From assembly GCA_943324745.2 (NCBI GenBank), contig CALPMT020000003.1, positions 5,001-69,000 on the forward strand: DNA of 64,000 bases, read 5' to 3'. Within the stretch, counting starts at the first letter, position 1. Each line of letters starts with the position of its first letter. The notes under the pieces were generated by a model that was given only the letters and a program-made list of their open reading frames with translations, had not been told where the DNA came from and searched no databases. This DNA comes from Chitinophaga pinensis. GTDB lineage: Bacteria; Bacteroidota; Bacteroidia; Flavobacteriales_D; Crocinitomicaceae. The position numbers were made by a program, and so were the translations under genes. Below are positions 19,599-28,692 of the stretch, one piece after another.

Positions 19599-19628
19599 AA
19601 AAAAACCCAAGACTTTCATCTTGGGTTT
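19599..19628 (-). terminator. Rho-independent terminator after the 94-aa membrane protein
   Basis: Read leftward, AAACCCAAG and CTTGGGTTT form a 9-bp perfect stem with an 8-base loop, then a run of seven T. It ends the transcript of the gene at 19654-19938 and precedes the lipoprotein gene. Confidence 0.9.
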
Positions 19629-19653
19629 CTAACTAACTATTTACAAACAATTT

Positions 19654-19938
19654 TTATTTCTCAATAAACAAAAAGTAAATTATCAAAATAAAATCAATTG
19701 CCATACTTAAAAATGCAGATCTCCAAATCCATTTCATAGGAGCAACTGCTAACAATAAACTTAACGTTGTCATTGTTGGAACCACACATAAAATTAATGT
19801 TCCTGTATACTTAATTGCTCCTAATCCAACAGCAATTCCACCAACACAACCAACTACCAATAAAATCATACTTATCAATCCAAAACGATTAAATTCTGAT
19901 TCTTTTATAACACTTACTTCCATACTTTTAGTTCCCAT
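19654..19938 (-). CDS. Small three-helix membrane protein
   Basis: A 94-residue product with three likely membrane helices: FGLISMILLVVGCVGGIAVGLGAI (about 19-42), TGTLILCVVPTMTTLSLLLAVA (about 45-66) and AFLSMAIDFILIIYFLFI (about 75-92). The N-terminal 18 residues are charged. I do not recognise the family; it resembles small uncharacterised inner-membrane proteins of Bacteroidota. Translation could also start at the second Met (residue 6). It stands alone, bounded by terminators on both sides. Confidence 0.7.
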   Translation of the reverse strand: MGTKSMEVSVIKESEFNRFGLISMILLVVGCVGGIAVGLGAIKYTGTLILCVVPTMTTLSLLLAVAPMKWIWRSAFLSMAIDFILIIYFLFIEK

Positions 19939-20024
19939 TTTATTATATTTAATACACTACAAAGATTTGAAAATCAATAAAAATAAAGATTGATTGGAAT
20001 TAGAAAAAAAACTGATTTTTATCA

Positions 20025-20059
20025 GAAAAAAAGCCGTGAGATCATTCCCACGGCTTTTT
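20025..20059. terminator. Bidirectional terminator (purC side and 94-aa gene upstream)
   Basis: AAAAAAGCCGTG and CACGGCTTTTT form a stem whose core is GCCGTG/CACGGC with runs of A and T on both flanks. It lies 20 bases after the purC stop and acts mainly as its terminator. Confidence 0.88.
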
Positions 20060-20079
20060 CTTGAATTTTAACTATTCTT

Positions 20080-21027
20080 TTATATCGACTTCAAGTATTC
20101 TTCTACATTTTTTTGAATTCTCGCTTCAATGTTCGTATTATCAGCTTTAACAAACGTAGTACCCGAAATTTTCTCAAAAAGCTCAATATAACGATCCGTA
20201 ACTAATTGCACAAACTCTTCTGGCATATCCGGAATTGTTTGTCTTTCCAATCCTTGAAAATGATTATCAATCAACCATTGCCTTACAAACTCTTTGGATA
20301 ATTGTTTTTGATTCTCGCCTTTATCCTGTCTTTGTTGATAACCATCTGCATAGAAGTAACGGGATGAATCTGGCGTATGAATTTCATCAATTAAAATTAC
20401 CTTTCCATCTTTTAGTCCAAACTCATATTTCGTATCCACCAACAACAAGCCTCTTTCTAACGCCATTTCCGAACCACGTTGAAACAAAGCACGTGTATAG
20501 GCTTCTAATTGTTCGTAAATAACTTTAGGGACATAATTGTTAGCAATGATTTCCTCTCTTGAAATATCTTCATCGTGACCAGCATCTGCTTTCAATGTTG
20601 GTGTAATAATTGGCTCTGGAAAACGATCGTTTTCTTTTAATCCTTCTGGTAATTGCACACCACATACTTCACGTTTGCCTAAAGCATACTCTCGTGCAGC
20701 GTGACCAGCTAAATAACCACGAATCACCATTTCAACTCGAATAGGTTCACATTTAACACCTACCGAAACAGATGGGTCTGGAGTTGCCAACAACCAATTC
20801 GGAACGATATCTTTCGTCGCATTCAAAAACAAAGTAGCAATTTGATTTAACACTTGTCCTTTAAACGGAATCCCTTTTGGTAACACATGGTCAAACGCAG
20901 AAATACGATCGGATGCAATCATTACAACGATGTCATTTTCTAAGGTATAAACATCTCTCACTTTCCCTTTGTACACATCTAATTGACCTGGAAAGTTATA
21001 ATTGGTAGTTCTAATAGTGTTACTCAT
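20080..21027 (-). CDS. purC: Phosphoribosylaminoimidazole-succinocarboxamide synthase (SAICAR synthetase)
   Basis: A 315-residue protein of the longer, Ade1-like type (E. coli PurC is about 237). Signature blocks are [26 protein letters not shown] (N-terminal ATP-binding region), the [13 protein letters not shown] segment and [14 protein letters not shown] near the C-terminal third. It condenses CAIR with aspartate and ATP in purine synthesis in the cytoplasm. It may share a transcript with phoH, 38 bp upstream, and is closed by the terminator at 20025-20059. The other purine gene here, purA, is 28 kb away. Confidence 0.97.
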   Translation of the reverse strand: MSNTIRTTNYNFPGQLDVYKGKVRDVYTLENDIVVMIASDRISAFDHVLPKGIPFKGQVLNQIATLFLNATKDIVPNWLLATPDPSVSVGVKCEPIRVEMVIRGYLAGHAAREYALGKREVCGVQLPEGLKENDRFPEPIITPTLKADAGHDEDISREEIIANNYVPKVIYEQLEAYTRALFQRGSEMALERGLLLVDTKYEFGLKDGKVILIDEIHTPDSSRYFYADGYQQRQDKGENQKQLSKEFVRQWLIDNHFQGLERQTIPDMPEEFVQLVTDRYIELFEKISGTTFVKADNTNIEARIQKNVEEYLKSI

Positions 21028-21062
21028 TTTTTGAATTATAAATTAGTTTATTATTATCTTTT

Positions 21063-21090
21063 TGTCTAATGTCTTTTGTCTAATGTCTCA
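21063..21090. repeat. Word-like direct repeat on the 3' end of phoH
   Basis: TGTCTAATGTC and TTTTGTCTAATGTC are consecutive imperfect copies of TTTTGTCTAATGTC. On the coding strand they supply the phoH stop and its last six or so residues (ETLDKRH). The 11-mer AGACAAAAGAC is shared with 8080-8090. Confidence 0.55.
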
Positions 21091-22028
21091 CTAGACTCTT
21101 TCTTTTCAAATGCTTCAATAATTTTCTTTACCAACGGATGACGAATTACATCGTTTTGATTTAAGCGAACAACTCCAATACCTTCTACATCTCTCAATGT
21201 GTCCAACGCATAGGATAAACCCGAACGTTGTTTGGATGGTAAATCTGTTTGCGACATATCTCCTGTTATTATAAACTGAGCAGTTTGTCCCATACGGGTT
21301 AAAAACATCTTCATTTGCATGACGGTAGCATTTTGCGCTTCATCCAAAATAACAAATGCATTATCTAATGTTCTTCCCCTCATAAATGCTAAAGGTGCAA
21401 TCTCAATCACTCCGTATTCCATCATTTGCAATAATTTATCTGGAGGAATCATATCACGTAAAGCATCGTACAAGGGCATCATGTAAGGATCCAATTTGTC
21501 CTTCATATCTCCAGGTAAAAAACCAAGATTTTCCCCAGCTTCTACTGCTGGTCGTGTCAAAACGATACGCTTAACTTCTTTTGCTTTTAATGCACGTACA
21601 GCCAATGCAATCGCCGTATAAGTTTTACCGGTTCCAGCAGGACCAACAGCGAACACCATTGCATGTTGATTAGTTTCCGCAACTAACTTTTGCTGATTAA
21701 TTGTTTTTGCCTTAATCTTCGACCCATTATTTCCATGCACAAGCACTTCATCTCCTTGTGAAGCCGGTTTTAAACCTCCATCTTCTAATAAGATTTGTTC
21801 AATAATATTTTCGTTCAAAGTATTAAATCGATGGTAATATTCGATTAGTTGAGTCAATTTACGTTCAAAAAGAGCTACCACTTCATCATCTCCTAAGAGT
21901 GTTAGGTCATTACCTCTTGCAACAATTTTTAATTTAGGATAATAACGTTTAAGTATATGTAAATACACGTTGTTAACTCCGAAAAATTCAACTGGATTAA
22001 TGCCTTCTAATGCGTAAATTTTCTCCAA
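21066..22028 (-). CDS. phoH: PhoH-like ATPase
   Basis: A 320-residue protein. An N-terminal KH-like region of about 100 residues (VVALFERKLTQLIEYYHRFN) is followed by the PhoH ATPase domain: Walker A GPAGTGKT, then LTRPAVEAGENLGFLPGD, EIAPLAFMRGRTLDN, and Walker B FVILDEAQN. PhoH-type ATPases are cytoplasmic and linked to RNA metabolism, with the exact role unclear; despite the name a phosphate-starvation role is not general. It has a -7 element at 22090-22097 and probably heads a transcript with purC. Its C-terminal tail derives from the short repeat at 21063-21090. Confidence 0.93.
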   Translation of the reverse strand: MEKIYALEGINPVEFFGVNNVYLHILKRYYPKLKIVARGNDLTLLGDDEVVALFERKLTQLIEYYHRFNTLNENIIEQILLEDGGLKPASQGDEVLVHGNNGSKIKAKTINQQKLVAETNQHAMVFAVGPAGTGKTYTAIALAVRALKAKEVKRIVLTRPAVEAGENLGFLPGDMKDKLDPYMMPLYDALRDMIPPDKLLQMMEYGVIEIAPLAFMRGRTLDNAFVILDEAQNATVMQMKMFLTRMGQTAQFIITGDMSQTDLPSKQRSGLSYALDTLRDVEGIGVVRLNQNDVIRHPLVKKIIEAFEKKESSETLDKRH

Positions 22029-22089
22029 AAATATTCTTTATAAAATGTGTAATTGAACTTTCTTGTTAGAATAAATCTTAATTTTACAC

Positions 22090-22097
22090 CAAAGTTA
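22090..22097 (-). promoter_or_regulatory. -7 promoter element of phoH
   Basis: TAACTTTG on the minus strand, identical to the recR element, about 62 bases before the phoH start. No TTTG lies at the ideal -33 distance. Confidence 0.55.
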
Positions 22098-22132
22098 TAT
22101 TTTTTTTGTCAATCATCCATCAATAATTAAAC

Positions 22133-22996
22133 ATGCCAATAATTACGCTTACAACAGACATGGGTTTGAAAGACCATTATGTTGCTTCCATCAAAGGCGC
22201 AATTTTATCCCAAATAGATCATATTCATATTATTGACATTACTCACGAAGTACAATCTTTTTCTGTATTACAAGCAACTTTTGCAATACAAAATTGTTTT
22301 GAGGATTTTCCAAAAGGAACAGTGCATATTATGGGAGTGAATAGCGAACCCATGATTAATCTTTCTGATGACTCTTTAAGTTCTTATCCAGCAATTATGT
22401 TGTTTAAAGGACACTATTTTATAGCAAACGATAATGGTTTTTTTAATTTATTAATCGGCGATAATGAATATCAAGGTTTTTGGAGAATTGACGATGTACT
22501 TTCTTCAAAAAATATTTTTAAATTTCCTACAAAAAATATTTTAGTTCCTGCCGCTTGTAGAATTGCTTCTGGAAAAGAAATTAACACCTTTTGTTCTGAA
22601 CACGATAATTTTCATCGTGCGATTACTTTCCATCCAATTTTTGAGGAAAATGTAATTAAGGGAAATGTAATTCACATCGATCATTTCGGTAATTTAATTA
22701 CCAATATCACGCGAGCAGATTTTGATAAATTTGACAAAGAAATTCCATTTACAATTTTCTTCCGAAGAAAAGAATATTTCATTGATACAATTTCAATTTC
22801 ATATTCAGATGTGCCGAGAGGTGAAAAAGTAGCTATCTTTAACTCGAATAATTATTTAGAAATCGCACTTAATCAAGGCGCGACTGACAGAAGAAATAGT
22901 GCAACCGCATTATTCGGAATGAGCATTAATGATATTGTGCGTGTAGAATTTAATCCTCGTGGTTCAAAAGATACTTTAGAATCACTTTTTCTATGA
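22133..22996 (+). CDS. SAM hydroxide adenosyltransferase (DUF62 / S-adenosylmethionine hydrolase)
   Basis: A 287-residue protein of the DUF62 family that includes the fluorinase and chlorinase. It opens ITLTTDMGLKDHYVASIKGAIL, with the conserved Asp that binds the ribose, and contains DITHEV, the FGNLITNI segment and a C-terminal RGSKDTLESL. Most members without the halogenase loop hydrolyse SAM to adenosine and methionine, so I infer a SAM hydrolase. The last four bases overlap the next start (ATGA), implying coupled translation with the ABM-domain gene. Confidence 0.88.
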   Translation: MPIITLTTDMGLKDHYVASIKGAILSQIDHIHIIDITHEVQSFSVLQATFAIQNCFEDFPKGTVHIMGVNSEPMINLSDDSLSSYPAIMLFKGHYFIANDNGFFNLLIGDNEYQGFWRIDDVLSSKNIFKFPTKNILVPAACRIASGKEINTFCSEHDNFHRAITFHPIFEENVIKGNVIHIDHFGNLITNITRADFDKFDKEIPFTIFFRRKEYFIDTISISYSDVPRGEKVAIFNSNNYLEIALNQGATDRRNSATALFGMSINDIVRVEFNPRGSKDTLESLFL

Positions 22997-23289
22997 TTTA
23001 CCGAATCGTAAAGCTACATTTCCAACTTGACAAAGTCGAATCATTTTTAGCTTTGTTTGATCAAGTTGTTACCAAAGTAAATAAACAATCGGGTTGTATC
23101 GAAATGTTTATGACACAAGATATCAATAATCCTGAAATTTTCATTACCCACAGCAAATGGGAATCCGAAATTCATTTAAATAATTATAGAGATTCTGAAC
23201 TCTTCTCAATCATATGGCCAACTATTAAACCTTGGTTTGAGAAAAAAGCAGAGGCTTGGAGTATGGAGTTAATTACAATCTCTCAATAA
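22993..23289 (+). CDS. ABM-domain (antibiotic biosynthesis monooxygenase-like) protein
   Basis: A 98-residue single-domain protein with the ferredoxin-like ABM pattern: MIYRIVKLHFQLDKVESFLALF, then SGCIEMFMTQDINNPEIFITHSKWESEIHLNNY. Such small dimers include heme-degrading enzymes and cofactor-free monooxygenases; the heme-contact Asn-Trp-x-x-x-His arrangement is not evident, so a substrate cannot be named. The start overlaps the SAM hydrolase stop by four bases, so the two are translationally linked. It converges on ispF with a 9-bp gap. Confidence 0.82.
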   Translation: MIYRIVKLHFQLDKVESFLALFDQVVTKVNKQSGCIEMFMTQDINNPEIFITHSKWESEIHLNNYRDSELFSIIWPTIKPWFEKKAEAWSMELITISQ

Positions 23290-23298
23290 AAATAAATT

Positions 23299-23781
23299 CT
23301 ATTTCTTTTCTAACAAACAAGAAGCATAAGCTTTAATAGCTCTACCTTCACCAAATGAATCTACCGTTTCATGAGTAGATGCTTTGATAGATACTTCTTC
23401 TTTAGAAACATTTAATATCCGAGCTATTATTTGTTGCATTGCAGGTACATGAGGATTTACTTTTGGTTTCTCTAATATAACAGTACAATCAATATTTACT
23501 ATTAAAAATCCTTTATTAGTAATTAATTCAACGACTCTTTCTAATAAAACTGTACTATCAATCCCTTTAAACTGAGGATCTGTATCTGAAAAATGAAATC
23601 CAATATCTCTAAGATTTGCAGCACCTAATAATGCATCACAAATAGCATGTAAAAGTACATCAGCATCAGAATGACCAATGGCGCCAAATTGTGAAGGTAT
23701 TTCAACTCCTCCAATCACTAAACGGTAACCTTCACCTAATCGATGAACATCAATTCCATAACCTATTCTCAAAGAAGTCAT
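23299..23781 (-). CDS. ispF: 2-C-methyl-D-erythritol 2,4-cyclodiphosphate synthase
   Basis: A 160-residue protein of normal IspF length. GYGIDVHRL (Asp and His are metal ligands), GHSDADVLLHAICDALLGAA with the third ligand His, the FHFSDTDPQFKG loop and the C-terminal STHETVDSFGEGRAIKAYA motif are all present. It cyclises CDP-methylerythritol 2-phosphate to MEcPP in the non-mevalonate isoprenoid pathway. It starts 4 bp after the porV stop, so it is probably the last gene of a porU-porV-ispF transcript, an odd partner for secretion genes. Confidence 0.97.
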   Translation of the reverse strand: MTSLRIGYGIDVHRLGEGYRLVIGGVEIPSQFGAIGHSDADVLLHAICDALLGAANLRDIGFHFSDTDPQFKGIDSTVLLERVVELITNKGFLIVNIDCTVILEKPKVNPHVPAMQQIIARILNVSKEEVSIKASTHETVDSFGEGRAIKAYASCLLEKK

Positions 23782-23785
23782 TTTA

Positions 23786-25015
23786 TTAATCTTGTTTAGA
23801 ATTAACTGTGAAAATCAATGAAAAACGAAGTGTATTCGCTAAAGGACTATTTTTTGTAACAGGAGCAATATATGACATATCTATTTGCATAATATTATAT
23901 TTTAGTCCCGCTCCAAAAGTAAAAAACTGACGTCCTCCTTTATTTGCACTCTCGAAAAAATATCCGCCGCGAACTGCAAAAACTTTATTATAATTATATT
24001 CTACTCCTCCAGAGATAGTAATTTCGCTTAACTCTTCTTTCAATCGTGAACCTTTTACAATTTTCGCTTTCCCATCAACTAAATCTGGTTGGTTATTAGC
24101 ATTGTATACAATTGCTCCAGGTGCGTCTGAAAACGATTGTAAAATTCCTGATATAACCCCTACATTATTAGATTGACCCGCAATGATATTTCCTTTAGAA
24201 TCTAATTTTGGCGGAGTCGGAACTAATAACTTTTGCAAATCCATAGTAAATGTCATACTATTATATTGATCCATATTAGAAAGATAAGATGCTCCTAATT
24301 TTAAGTTGGTAGGTAAAAAATCACTCGATGATAAATTTGAATACGATATCTTATTCCCAATATTATTAATTGTAGCACCTAATCTTAATTCGCCAGTTTT
24401 TTCAAACAAATTCAAATCAGTATTTTGATACATAAAAGAAATATCTGCAGCCCCAGCAACTCCTGCTTTAGTCTGAGCTCCAGAAACAATCATACCACCT
24501 GTCAGATTTGAATAGGCAAATTTACCATTGACGCCTAAACTTAGCCTATTTGACAACTTCAAAGCATAACCAATCACTGCTTCTTGTTCTGAGGGTTTAT
24601 CGGGACGAAGAACTGTACCAACATCATTCGTATAAGTAATTTCACCTAAAGTAAATTGTCTAAAAGCAAAAGTCAAAGCATTTCTGTCATTAAATTTTTG
24701 ATATCCAGCAATATAATATAAATTTATATCATTTGTTAATTGACGTAACCAAGGAACTATTGAACCACCAATTTCCATTTTGTTTTTAGAGAAACTAACA
24801 CCAGCAGTATTCCAATAAACTGAATTTGCATTTGGACTTAGCGCAGTTCCTGCATCACCTATACCTCCAGAACGAGAGTCAGGATTAATACTTAAAAACG
24901 GCATAGCTGTTGTTATTGCATTTAATTGCAAAGTATTTTGATTCACTGAAGTATTTTGACCAAAAGAAATAAAACTGAGTGCGGTCGTCAAAAAAATAAT
25001 AGAATATCGATACAT
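23786..25015 (-). CDS. porV: Type IX secretion outer-membrane protein PorV (LptO)
   Basis: A 409-residue beta-barrel protein with a signal peptide ending at FISFGQ. The region after it, NAITTAMPFLSINPDSRSGGIGDAGTALSPNANSVYWNTAG, is the strongly conserved N-terminal block of PorV. Alternating amphipathic strands of the FadL-like barrel run to a C-terminal aromatic-poor strand (LRFSLIFTV). PorV shuttles cargo from the SprA translocon to the PorU sortase at the outer membrane. It follows porU by 55 bp and precedes ispF by 4 bp. Confidence 0.95.
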   Translation of the reverse strand: MYRYSIIFLTTALSFISFGQNTSVNQNTLQLNAITTAMPFLSINPDSRSGGIGDAGTALSPNANSVYWNTAGVSFSKNKMEIGGSIVPWLRQLTNDINLYYIAGYQKFNDRNALTFAFRQFTLGEITYTNDVGTVLRPDKPSEQEAVIGYALKLSNRLSLGVNGKFAYSNLTGGMIVSGAQTKAGVAGAADISFMYQNTDLNLFEKTGELRLGATINNIGNKISYSNLSSSDFLPTNLKLGASYLSNMDQYNSMTFTMDLQKLLVPTPPKLDSKGNIIAGQSNNVGVISGILQSFSDAPGAIVYNANNQPDLVDGKAKIVKGSRLKEELSEITISGGVEYNYNKVFAVRGGYFFESANKGGRQFFTFGAGLKYNIMQIDMSYIAPVTKNSPLANTLRFSLIFTVNSKQD

Positions 25016-25070
25016 AAAACTAATTGTTGAGCAAATATAAACGTAAAAAAAAGATATTTATTATATCAAA

Positions 25071-28000
25071 TCACAAGATTACTAATTTTTCGATTTTTTT
25101 TGAGATTTCACCAATCATATTTTTCACTGTAATTTGATAAACATAAACTCCTTTAGCTAATTTTTCTCCAAAATCGTCCCTCCCATCCCAATTAATTCCA
25201 GAAGATCTAAAACTCGTTGTATTTATAGTCTCTTGAATAGTTTTTACTAAAATTCCAGAAACAGTAAAAATCTGAATTTGAGCCTGTAATTGATTACATA
25301 TTTGATTATGCTCGAAATAAAATTGAGTATTTGATGTAAATGGATTAGGATAATTTAAAACATGCAATAATTGAAAATTATTATTTTTTTGCACAACAAA
25401 TTCTAAGCTAGATTCTGCGGGGTTATTATAAACATCCCAAACTTTTACTTTTAACAAATGTTTACCTTCTGACAATGCTTTAAAATCAAAAACAATTCTA
25501 CCTTTTTGATAAGAGTTTAAATCAGAAACATAATAATTATTCAATAATATTGGATTAGCAACATCATTATCCAAAATTGCCAAGGCATCATGACCAATTC
25601 CATTACCAATTGTATTTACACCACTTTCATCTTCTAAATGAATAATCAATTTAGGCGAATCATTTGTTAAACCTGAACTCACAAAGTTTTTATCGTTTAA
25701 ATACATGTTAATTTTAGGACCAATCGTATCATTCATCTGTCCATTACTAATCCCTCCAATCACCACTCTATCGTCATAACCAATTGCATCGGAAACACTA
25801 TCATTGGCGTAAAAAGAAATTTTACCATTACCAAATGAATAATCTATATCCTTTGGCGTTATAAATTTCACTTTTAATCTGCCCTTATTAACAATTGCTC
25901 TACCTTTGAAAAGAACATTTTCTCTATTTTCAAAATGAATCACTGGAGAATTAACATCCTGTCCTAATGTTTGAAGTTGCTTAAATTTATCAAATACCCT
26001 AACATTAACTTCCCCATTGAAAGGAATCAAAACACCATACTTATTTTCTATATGAGCACTTAATGATGTTTTAGACAATGCTTTTATGGTATCTATATTT
26101 TTATTAATCGGTTTTCCATTTACACTATCCAACACAATTTTATAAAAAGGTAAAGCAATTCTTAATGCCGGGTCACCAATTAAAGTAAAGCTATGCTTAT
26201 TTACATCAGAAGAAACCATATTTTTTGTTCTACGTAATATTTCTCCAAAAGTTAAAGGTCTATTTTTTGAATCTCGTTCAAAAACAGTTTTATAAAAACT
26301 TTTGCCGGTTACAGTATTGACACTAAAAAAAACTGGTCTTGTAGTTGTCATTAATGCTATCGCTCCTCCTTTAGGATTTAGTGAAACCCATTCACCAGCA
26401 GACAAACGACTAGGATCGTCATATTTAGTAAACTCACATGTTGAAGATACAAACAAACACAATTTAGAATAGTTATTCCAAAGATTAATTTGTGGGACAG
26501 TAATTACGCGTTCTTCAGCAGCTCCAACTTCCCCTCCATGTCCAATATAATTTACAATTAATGCTCCCTCATTTATGGCATTATTAATGGATTTATTTAC
26601 ATCAGGATAACGTTCACCTCCCCCCATAGTAACTTGCTTATAAGCATCCAAATAAATTTTAGTTGAATTATATTCAGGATGATTCATCTCTGTATATTTC
26701 CATTGAGGTTCAGCATCGTTATGCACAAAAGTTCCTGATTCTTCATCATCTGCTATCTGAACATATTTGGTTCTCCAATCTCCAAACGAAGAATTAAGTG
26801 TATTAGAACCACAACACAAAATTGAATCAGAAACTATTCCATGTTTAAGATACTGTTCAATTTTAGCAATTTGCTCATCGGCAATACTTAAAGATGAAAT
26901 CAAAAGCCTACCGACACCTATTTCCATTGAATCTTTAGAGTAAATAGAGCCATTATCTGATAAAATACCAAAATAATCATCCGATACCATTGCATTCAAA
27001 TGATCTTCAGAATTGAGAAATTGATAAGTAGGTACCCAATAATTATTATTAGCAACTCTATTTTTAGGATCGAAAGTACCATCTCCAAATAACAAAATAT
27101 TTTTTAAGGATTTAATAGAATCATGCTTAAAACGTTCATAAAACATTTTTGCACATAGTTTAATTGCTGTTGGATCAACACTACCTGAAGAAAATTCATT
27201 GTAAATTTGAGCTAAAGTTAAGACATGAACCTTATCCCCTAAGGAACGATGGATATTTGCTAATCTTTCAGCAGGAACATGAAACTCATTAGGTGTTACA
27301 ATTAATAAATCAGCATAATCTAAGCCATGAATATTTTGATTCTCAACTTTTGAAATAAATAAAGGAGAAAATAAAGATTTAACAGAAGATACAGCAAATT
27401 CTCTAAGCGAATCTGTTTCTGCAATAAAATAAAAACCTGCATTCGTTTTACGTAAAGGAATAGAAACTGAATTCGTTTTATTTGTCACATCCCATATAAA
27501 AATAGAATCGATTGAATTTACATTAAATTGAGTAACTCCGTTATTAGATATAACTTTTCTATCTCTAAAACGATATTGAAGACCATTAAATATATTTGAA
27601 CAGCGAGTATTTAATTCAACTTTATCTAAAAAAGACTTCACTGATGGATTATTTCTCGACAATTCAAAGATTAAATTAATAGAATTATTATCAGAATTAA
27701 TTAAAAAATTATTTGTTTGTCTAACATAATCAGATGAAACAGTTGATAAATACGTTTTAGATACAACATTATTTTTATCATTAACTTGAATAAAACTCCC
27801 AACACTAGAAGCATTTGCGGCAAATGAATAGCTAAAATTCAAAGAAGAGGTTGGTGGTGTTGGCGTGGTAAACCCAATATTATATACTAATTTATTATCA
27901 AAAATTTCACCATACCAACGCTGACCTCCCGAAACAATAGAAGTGTCTTCCAATTCATGAACATCATAATAATCATATGTATTTGATTCTGTATTCGAAG

Positions 28001-28508
28001 TTTTAAAACAATTATATTCGGAAACATTTAAACGTTTATCATTCATTGAAACCCTTATAAAATAGTAGGAATAATTAGAATAAATATTTAATTCGCGCTG
28101 AAAAAATCCGTTTTCAAGCTTCCAACCATTAGGACCATAGGCATAAAAAACAATGTAATCATCTTGATCAAAACCCCCATCCTCTAATCCTACATATTTA
28201 ACAGGATTTTTTATTAAGTCATCAACGATAAATTGATTGTTAGACTCAGACAATTTACCTGAAGCATTACCGTAAATATGAATTGAATTTGAATTAATTA
28301 AAGACTTGTCTATACCATATGAAATTAAATCATTGTAGGTAATCTTATGAAATCCATCTTGAACAATTGCAATCTTATACCACAAACTAGAACCATCAGA
28401 CAATACTGAAGATTTAGAGAACTTATCACTTCCGCTTTGCAAAAACTGTCCTTCAACAAAAAAAACAGTAAAAAAACTTATAAAAATAAAAAAAAACTTA
28501 TAAATCAT
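25071..28508 (-). CDS. porU: Type IX secretion system sortase PorU
   Basis: A 1145-residue secreted protein, the normal PorU size. After the signal peptide comes a long beta-rich N-terminal region, then a gingipain-type C25 peptidase domain from about 400: DLLIVTPNEFH, the catalytic His657 in NYIGHGGE and Cys691 in SSTCEF. A C-terminal domain of about 85 residues starts at NYPNPFTSNTQFYFEH and ends in a KLVIL strand, like a T9SS sorting domain, which in PorU is retained. PorU cleaves cargo sorting domains on the cell surface and joins the protein to a lipid anchor. A -7 element lies at 28531-28538. Confidence 0.96.
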   Translation of the reverse strand: MIYKFFFIFISFFTVFFVEGQFLQSGSDKFSKSSVLSDGSSLWYKIAIVQDGFHKITYNDLISYGIDKSLINSNSIHIYGNASGKLSESNNQFIVDDLIKNPVKYVGLEDGGFDQDDYIVFYAYGPNGWKLENGFFQRELNIYSNYSYYFIRVSMNDKRLNVSEYNCFKTSNTESNTYDYYDVHELEDTSIVSGGQRWYGEIFDNKLVYNIGFTTPTPPTSSLNFSYSFAANASSVGSFIQVNDKNNVVSKTYLSTVSSDYVRQTNNFLINSDNNSINLIFELSRNNPSVKSFLDKVELNTRCSNIFNGLQYRFRDRKVISNNGVTQFNVNSIDSIFIWDVTNKTNSVSIPLRKTNAGFYFIAETDSLREFAVSSVKSLFSPLFISKVENQNIHGLDYADLLIVTPNEFHVPAERLANIHRSLGDKVHVLTLAQIYNEFSSGSVDPTAIKLCAKMFYERFKHDSIKSLKNILLFGDGTFDPKNRVANNNYWVPTYQFLNSEDHLNAMVSDDYFGILSDNGSIYSKDSMEIGVGRLLISSLSIADEQIAKIEQYLKHGIVSDSILCCGSNTLNSSFGDWRTKYVQIADDEESGTFVHNDAEPQWKYTEMNHPEYNSTKIYLDAYKQVTMGGGERYPDVNKSINNAINEGALIVNYIGHGGEVGAAEERVITVPQINLWNNYSKLCLFVSSTCEFTKYDDPSRLSAGEWVSLNPKGGAIALMTTTRPVFFSVNTVTGKSFYKTVFERDSKNRPLTFGEILRRTKNMVSSDVNKHSFTLIGDPALRIALPFYKIVLDSVNGKPINKNIDTIKALSKTSLSAHIENKYGVLIPFNGEVNVRVFDKFKQLQTLGQDVNSPVIHFENRENVLFKGRAIVNKGRLKVKFITPKDIDYSFGNGKISFYANDSVSDAIGYDDRVVIGGISNGQMNDTIGPKINMYLNDKNFVSSGLTNDSPKLIIHLEDESGVNTIGNGIGHDALAILDNDVANPILLNNYYVSDLNSYQKGRIVFDFKALSEGKHLLKVKVWDVYNNPAESSLEFVVQKNNNFQLLHVLNYPNPFTSNTQFYFEHNQICNQLQAQIQIFTVSGILVKTIQETINTTSFRSSGINWDGRDDFGEKLAKGVYVYQITVKNMIGEISKKIEKLVIL

Positions 28509-28530
28509 AAGATTTAGAAATGTAATCAGA

Positions 28531-28538
28531 CAAACTTA
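28531..28538 (-). promoter_or_regulatory. -7 promoter element of porU
   Basis: TAAGTTTG on the minus strand matches TAnnTTTG, 23 bases before the porU start. It would drive the porU-porV-ispF run. Confidence 0.6.
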
Positions 28539-28692
28539 ATCAACTATTAAAGATTTCTAAAATTAAAACGAATAATAATTAAAAAAAGTATAAATAAGTA
28601 AAGAAGGGGACAGTTATTAAAAAAAAAATTACTATTATTGTCAGCTAATTACAATAAAAAAATCTAATAATTGGTCATTAATTTCAGATTGG

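Noticed and set aside
22133-22996. Halogenase (fluorinase/chlorinase) activity of the DUF62 gene
   Set aside because: Most DUF62 proteins hydrolyse SAM, and no halogenation cluster or substrate gene is near.
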